Position numbers and translations under genes: made by a program | DNA from: an uncultured Alphaproteobacteria bacterium | GTDB lineage: Bacteria; Pseudomonadota; Alphaproteobacteria; HIMB59; GCA-002718135 | Length of the DNA stretch: 43,120 nucleotides | Reading direction: 5' to 3' | Assembly: GCA_902541215.1 (NCBI GenBank) | Contig: CACBPV010000008.1 | Span: 1 to 43,120 of the forward strand | Shown here: piece after piece, positions 38,315-43,120 of the stretch | How the letters are laid out: each line of letters starts with the position of its first letter | Numbering within the stretch: the first letter of the stretch is position 1 | The notes under the pieces: model-generated | Told to the model about the DNA's origin: nothing | Database searches by the model: none | What the model saw: only the letters and a program-made list of their open reading frames with translations

Positions 38315-40097
38315 TTCCTTTTTCTAAAATATTATTAATTACATTAACTGTCTCTTTAATTGATTTTTCGATTCCTAAAACTTTTATGTTTTTATACCAA
38401 ATTGAAGAACCAGTTTGTGTATTCCAATAGTAATAAGTAGATGATTTTTTTGGGCAAATTATTATTGTTGGTATACCTAAGGCTCCAGCAAAATGTGCTG
38501 TTGAATTACTTACAGTAATAAATAAATCTAAATTTTTCAGTAATCCCATACATGACTCAATATCATTAAATAAATCTAAATCACTAAACACTTCCAAGTA
38601 TTTGTTTTGATCAAATATATATTTTTTATCTGAATCAATATCTCCATATTGTAAATTAATAATTAATCTGTTGTCCATAAACAACGGCTCAAAATCTTTA
38701 ATTTTTAATGATTTCAAACTACCGTAAATATTTACAACACTTTTCCAAGATATACCTATTTTCAACTTATCTTTATGATTGTTTAGTTTTTCTTTGAAGT
38801 TATGAACAATATCTTCTCTTGCAGTTAAATAATGAATATAATCAAAATCGCTTTTATTTTTTCTAAATAATTTGATTAGACTTCCTGCATATATAATTTT
38901 ATCAAAATCAGATACACTAGAATTTTTTGAGTAATACCCATCTTCTACAAATATTTCTTTTCCAAATGATCGATTAAAAATAGGTACTAATCTTTTATCA
39001 GCTTCTATTTTAAGATTTTTAAATTTATTTATAATATCAGGATATATTGAACTAAATAAAACTTCCTCACCTATTCCTTGTTCTCTTAAAACAAGTAATT
39101 TGTCATCCTGATTAATAGTTAAATTTTTAAATAAATTATTTTTAATCAAATCAAAATTGCTCAACTTATCTTTATTCTTTTCTATCAATAATCGTGAATC
39201 AAATAATTCCCAAGGATCATCAAAATTATTTATTTTTAATTGTAATGTACAATACGCATACATTAATTTGTAATCATACGGATTTATTTTTATTGCTTTA
39301 TCGTAGAATATTTTTGCCTCTTTTTCTTTACTATCTCTGCAGTAGCATATAGCTAAATTTGAAATTATTTCTTGATTATTTGGTTCTAATCTTAAAGCTT
39401 CATTATAATAATTAACTGCTCCAACAATATTATCTTGAAGGCTAAGAACATTAGCTAAATTTATTAGGGTTGATACATTTTTTTTATCAAGGTCATAAGC
39501 ACTATCGAAGATTTTTTTTGCTTCATCAAGTTTTTCTAACTCAAGTAAACAAGCGCCTAAATTATTGTAGCTATCTATATATCGATCATTTATTTTTAAA
39601 GCTGTTTCAAAGAAATTTTTAGCTTCATCAAAAAAATTATTTTTAAGATATATTAATCCTTTAATATTGTAACCAAAGTAATCGTTATCTCTTAAATTTG
39701 AAATATTCTCAATGTATTTTTTAGCTTCAATATAATTTTTCTTTAAAAAATAAATATAGGATTTGTCACGTATAGCGTCATAATTTTTATTATCTTTTTC
39801 AAGTATAGAATTAATTTTTTCTAACGCCTGATCAAGCAAACCTTTTCCTAGAAGTAATTTATATAATTGAGAAAGGTATAAAATGTTATTTTTATCGATG
39901 AGCAAAATTTTTTTTAAAGCATTAATAGATGTATCTATGTCACCAACTTTGATAGATATTTGATACAAAATGTTTTGAACGCTTATATTTTTATTATATT
40001 TTTCAGATAATTTTTTAATATCCTTGAAAGCAATTTCTTTATTTACATTGTTGAATGTATCAATAATTTTTTTAAGTTTATTTTCTAAGTTAGACAT
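38292..40097 (-). CDS. TPR protein with C-terminal glycosyltransferase-like domain (paralog of neighbour)
   Basis: LVLREQGIGEEVLFSSIYP, GISWKSVVNIYGSLKSLKIKDF, DLFITVSNSTAHFAGALG. Confidence 0.8.
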   Translation of the reverse strand: MSNLENKLKKIIDTFNNVNKEIAFKDIKKLSEKYNKNISVQNILYQISIKVGDIDTSINALKKILLIDKNNILYLSQLYKLLLGKGLLDQALEKINSILEKDNKNYDAIRDKSYIYFLKKNYIEAKKYIENISNLRDNDYFGYNIKGLIYLKNNFFDEAKNFFETALKINDRYIDSYNNLGACLLELEKLDEAKKIFDSAYDLDKKNVSTLINLANVLSLQDNIVGAVNYYNEALRLEPNNQEIISNLAICYCRDSKEKEAKIFYDKAIKINPYDYKLMYAYCTLQLKINNFDDPWELFDSRLLIEKNKDKLSNFDLIKNNLFKNLTINQDDKLLVLREQGIGEEVLFSSIYPDIINKFKNLKIEADKRLVPIFNRSFGKEIFVEDGYYSKNSSVSDFDKIIYAGSLIKLFRKNKSDFDYIHYLTAREDIVHNFKEKLNNHKDKLKIGISWKSVVNIYGSLKSLKIKDFEPLFMDNRLIINLQYGDIDSDKKYIFDQNKYLEVFSDLDLFNDIESCMGLLKNLDLFITVSNSTAHFAGALGIPTIIICPKKSSTYYYWNTQTGSSIWYKNIKVLGIEKSIKETVNVINNILEKGNEFKFSN

Positions 40098-40126
40098 AAA
40101 AAAACCCAGTCTTTAAAAGACTGGGT
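40098..40126 (-). terminator. Intrinsic terminator downstream of the BI-1 family gene
   Basis: Minus strand ACCCAGTCTTTTAAAGACTGGGTTTTTTT; 11-bp inverted repeat plus T run. Confidence 0.85.
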
Positions 40127-40157
40127 ATAATAAAAAGATATTTGGGTTTTAAAAGAA

Positions 40158-40910
40158 TTATCTTCTTTGACCAAATAATTGTAGTAATAAAATGAATAAG
40201 TTGATGAAGTCCAAATACAATTTTAATGCACCCATCAATGCTTTTTTTGATCCTATTTCTTCACTATCACCACCATAATACATATTTTTTATGTTTTGTG
40301 TATCGTATGCTGTTAGTCCAACAAAAACTAGAACACCAATAACCGAGATTGCAAACTGCAATGCTGTTGAGCCAACAAAGATATTAACAACGCTTGCAAT
40401 AATAATACCAATTAGTCCCATAAATAAGAAACCACCAAGTTTTGTTAAGTCTCTTTTTGTTGTGTATCCATACAAGCTCATTGCTCCGAACGTACTTGCT
40501 GTAATAAAAAATACTCTAGCAATAGATGTTTGAGTAAATTCAATAAATACTGAGGCAAGAGATAGTCCCATTATACTTGCAAATAACCAGAAAGTAATCT
40601 GTGCAGCCGAAACTGACATCCTATTGATTCTGGCACTTAAATAAAATACAAAACCTAGTGGAGCTAGCATAACAACCCATTTGAGTGGAGATCCAAAAAG
40701 TAATGCGCCAACTTGAGTTACTCCTACAATTTGACCCATCTCGTTTGTAACTATTGATGCTTTTCCAAAAAAGTAAGCAATAAATCCAGTAAGTAATAAG
40801 CCAATTGTCATATAATTGTAGACTTTAAGCATATACGCTCTCAAGCCTTCATCAATTGCTGCCTGATCTACTGATTTAGTATAAGATCGTTGATTAAAGT
40901 CTAAAGCCAT
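40158..40910 (-). CDS. Bax inhibitor-1/YccA family membrane protein
   Basis: LRAYMLKVYNYMTIGLLLTGFIAYFFG, LTAYDTQNIKNMYY, LKLYLDFINLFILLLQLFG. Confidence 0.93.
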   Translation of the reverse strand: MALDFNQRSYTKSVDQAAIDEGLRAYMLKVYNYMTIGLLLTGFIAYFFGKASIVTNEMGQIVGVTQVGALLFGSPLKWVVMLAPLGFVFYLSARINRMSVSAAQITFWLFASIMGLSLASVFIEFTQTSIARVFFITASTFGAMSLYGYTTKRDLTKLGGFLFMGLIGIIIASVVNIFVGSTALQFAISVIGVLVFVGLTAYDTQNIKNMYYGGDSEEIGSKKALMGALKLYLDFINLFILLLQLFGQRR

Positions 40911-40980
40911 AATTTCTCCTTTTAATTATTACTAATATCGCTATAAATTCGACAATTTCAAGGCATTTTATAAAAATAGT

Positions 40981-42030
40981 ATGAAGTATAGAAAACTAGG
41001 AACAACAGATTTAGATGTGAGTGTTATTTGTCTTGGCACTATGACTTGGGGAGAACAAAATAATCAAGATGATGGCTTTGAGCAGATGGATTATGCATTT
41101 GAAAGAGGTATAAATTTTTTTGATACAGCTGAGGTTTATTCTATCCCAACTAGAGCAGAAACGTATGGCAAAACTGAAGAAATAATTGGTAATTGGTTTG
41201 CTCAAAATAATAAAAGAAAAGATGTAATTTTAGCAACTAAAATTTGTGCTAAAAGTGAAGGAAACAGCTGGATAAGAGATGGAGGACCAAATCTAATCTT
41301 TGATAAAAAAAATATAAATGCTGCAATAGATGGTAGTCTTAAAAGATTAAAAACTGATTATATTGATTTATACCAACTCCACGCACCAGAAAGAAAAGTA
41401 CCAAAGTTTGGAAAATTAGATTTTGAATATGACCCTGAAGACTCGTGGGTTGAGTTAGAAGAAGTCTTATCTTGTCTTCAAGATTTAGTTAAGCAGGGAA
41501 AAGTAAGACACATAGGGGTATCTAATGAAACACCTTGGGGTGTAATGAAATATATGAAATTATCAGAAGAAAAAAATCTTCCCCGAATGATGTCTATTCA
41601 AAATGTTTATAGTTTAGTAAATAGAATTTTTGATATCCATAATTCTGAAGTTTCAATTAGAGAAAATTGTGGTTTACTTGCGTATTCACCTTTAGCTGGA
41701 GGAAGATTAAGTGGAAAATATTTAGGGGGTAAAAATCCACCTAATACAAGATTTACATTGTGGGCTAGTCGCTTTGATAGACACAATACAATGAGAGGAG
41801 AAATTGCTATAGAAAAATATGTTAATCTTGCGCATAAACTTGGTATAGCCCCATCTACATTTGCAAATGCTTTTGTGAATGATCGTCCGTTTGTAACAAG
41901 CAATATTATTGGGGCGACAAAAATGGATCAGCTCAAAGAGAATATAGATAGTATTGATATTACTTTAACTGATGATATTTTACAGGAGATTGAAGATATA
42001 CATCTTTATGATCCAAACCCTTGCGTGTAA
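40981..42030 (+). CDS. Aldo/keto reductase (Tas-like)
   Basis: MKYRKLGTTDLDVSVICLGTMTWGEQN, FFDTAEVYSIP, LKTDYIDLYQLHAPER. Confidence 0.93.
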   Translation: MKYRKLGTTDLDVSVICLGTMTWGEQNNQDDGFEQMDYAFERGINFFDTAEVYSIPTRAETYGKTEEIIGNWFAQNNKRKDVILATKICAKSEGNSWIRDGGPNLIFDKKNINAAIDGSLKRLKTDYIDLYQLHAPERKVPKFGKLDFEYDPEDSWVELEEVLSCLQDLVKQGKVRHIGVSNETPWGVMKYMKLSEEKNLPRMMSIQNVYSLVNRIFDIHNSEVSIRENCGLLAYSPLAGGRLSGKYLGGKNPPNTRFTLWASRFDRHNTMRGEIAIEKYVNLAHKLGIAPSTFANAFVNDRPFVTSNIIGATKMDQLKENIDSIDITLTDDILQEIEDIHLYDPNPCV

Positions 42031-42048
42031 TAATTATGAAATTAAAAA

Positions 42049-43101
42049 ATGAAATATAGAAAATTAGGCAATACAGATATTGATGTAAGTGTCATTTGTT
42101 TAGGTACAATGACTTTTGGTGAACAAAACACTCAACAAGAAGGTTTTGACCAAATGGATTATGCTGTTGAAAGAGGAGTTAATTTTTTTGATACTGCAGA
42201 GCTATATGCAGTTATGCCTCGAAAAGAAACCTATGGAAAAACTGAAGAAATAGTTGGTAATTGGTTTCAAGAAAAGAAAAATAGAGACAAAATAATTCTA
42301 GCTTCAAAAATAGCCTCAAAATCAGATGGTCTTGAATGGATTAGAGAAGGATCAAAAACTCTTGGTTTTGATAAAAAAAATATGAATGCTGCAATAGATG
42401 AAAGTCTTAAAAGATTAAAGACTGATTATATTGATTTATACCAATTACATTGGCCTGAGAGAAATGTACCAAAATTTGGAATTTTAGATTTTGAGTACGA
42501 TGCTAGTGATAATGATTGGACCACCGTTGAAGAAGTTTTATATAATTTAGATCAGCTTGTTAAGGCAGGAAAGATTAGATATGCAGGTTTATCTAATGAG
42601 ACACCTTGGGGTGTTATGAAATATCTTCAATTATCGAAGGAAAAAAATCTACCACGCATGATGTCTATTCAGAATGTTTATAGTTTGGTAAACCGCGTGT
42701 TTGATATTCATAACTCGGAAGTATCAATTAGAGAAAATTGTGGTTTACTTGCATATTCACCTTTAGCTGGAGGTAGATTGAGTGGTAAATATGTAGGAGG
42801 TAAAAATCCAAAAAAAGCAAGGTATACTCTTTGGCCAAGAAGATTTTCAAGACACCATACAGAAAGAGGTGAAAACGCTATTGAAAAATATGTTAATCTT
42901 GCTCATAAACATTCTATAGCCCCATCTACTTTTGCCAATGCATTTGTTAATGATCGTCCGTTTGTAACTAGTAATATAATAGGAGCAACTACAATGGAGC
43001 AACTCAAAGAAAATATTGATAGTATCGATATTACTTTATCAAAAGAAGTTTTAAAGGAGATCGAAGATATTCATTTGTCAGATCCGAACCCGTGTGTTTA
43101 A
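42049..43101 (+). CDS. Aldo/keto reductase (tandem paralog)
   Basis: MKYRKLGNTDIDVSVICLGTMTFGEQN, near-identical C-terminal half to the preceding ORF. Confidence 0.93.
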   Translation: MKYRKLGNTDIDVSVICLGTMTFGEQNTQQEGFDQMDYAVERGVNFFDTAELYAVMPRKETYGKTEEIVGNWFQEKKNRDKIILASKIASKSDGLEWIREGSKTLGFDKKNMNAAIDESLKRLKTDYIDLYQLHWPERNVPKFGILDFEYDASDNDWTTVEEVLYNLDQLVKAGKIRYAGLSNETPWGVMKYLQLSKEKNLPRMMSIQNVYSLVNRVFDIHNSEVSIRENCGLLAYSPLAGGRLSGKYVGGKNPKKARYTLWPRRFSRHHTERGENAIEKYVNLAHKHSIAPSTFANAFVNDRPFVTSNIIGATTMEQLKENIDSIDITLSKEVLKEIEDIHLSDPNPCV

Positions 43102-43120
43102 GAATTTAATAAATTACTTT

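Noticed and set aside
40981-43101. Tandem AKR pair as a mobile duplication
   Set aside because: No flanking repeats or mobility genes; ordinary tandem gene duplication is sufficient.

Overview
AT-rich window from a streamlined, probably marine, alphaproteobacterium (inferred from gene content and order only). Housekeeping blocks: holA(partial)-lptE-like-leuS-DUF3576, porin, yggS, lolA-ftsK, ubiH-like, Lon-N domain, trx/ybbN-like, ybaK-like, a retinal/carotenoid block crtI-crtB-crtY-blh, a purH split into two ORFs, heparinase-like, rsmB-like, tdk, acs, EVE, tsaD, mitofilin-like, hemY-like, two TPR-glycosyltransferases, BI-1/YccA, and two tandem aldo-keto reductases. The most unusual region is 17127-21384. 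An intact tRNA-Gly(GCC) just after blh is followed by four perfect 51-bp copies of its 3' part (anticodon arm to CCA). They delimit four small cassettes of 579-1355 bp, each carrying one main cargo ORF and no integrase: a SHOCT-like secreted protein, a small dimeric-barrel-like protein, a secreted unknown, and a sulfotransferase. Each cassette has, at both ends, a cassette-specific pair of short direct repeats spaced 11 bp, resembling lambda-type integrase arm sites. Three of four left ends have CTCCC exactly 7 nt after the CCA, and three of four right ends have TTAAGAAAA exactly 21 nt before the core. The array looks like stacked, non-autonomous, trans-mobilised single-gene elements at one tRNA. 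All homology calls are by eye; no searches were run.
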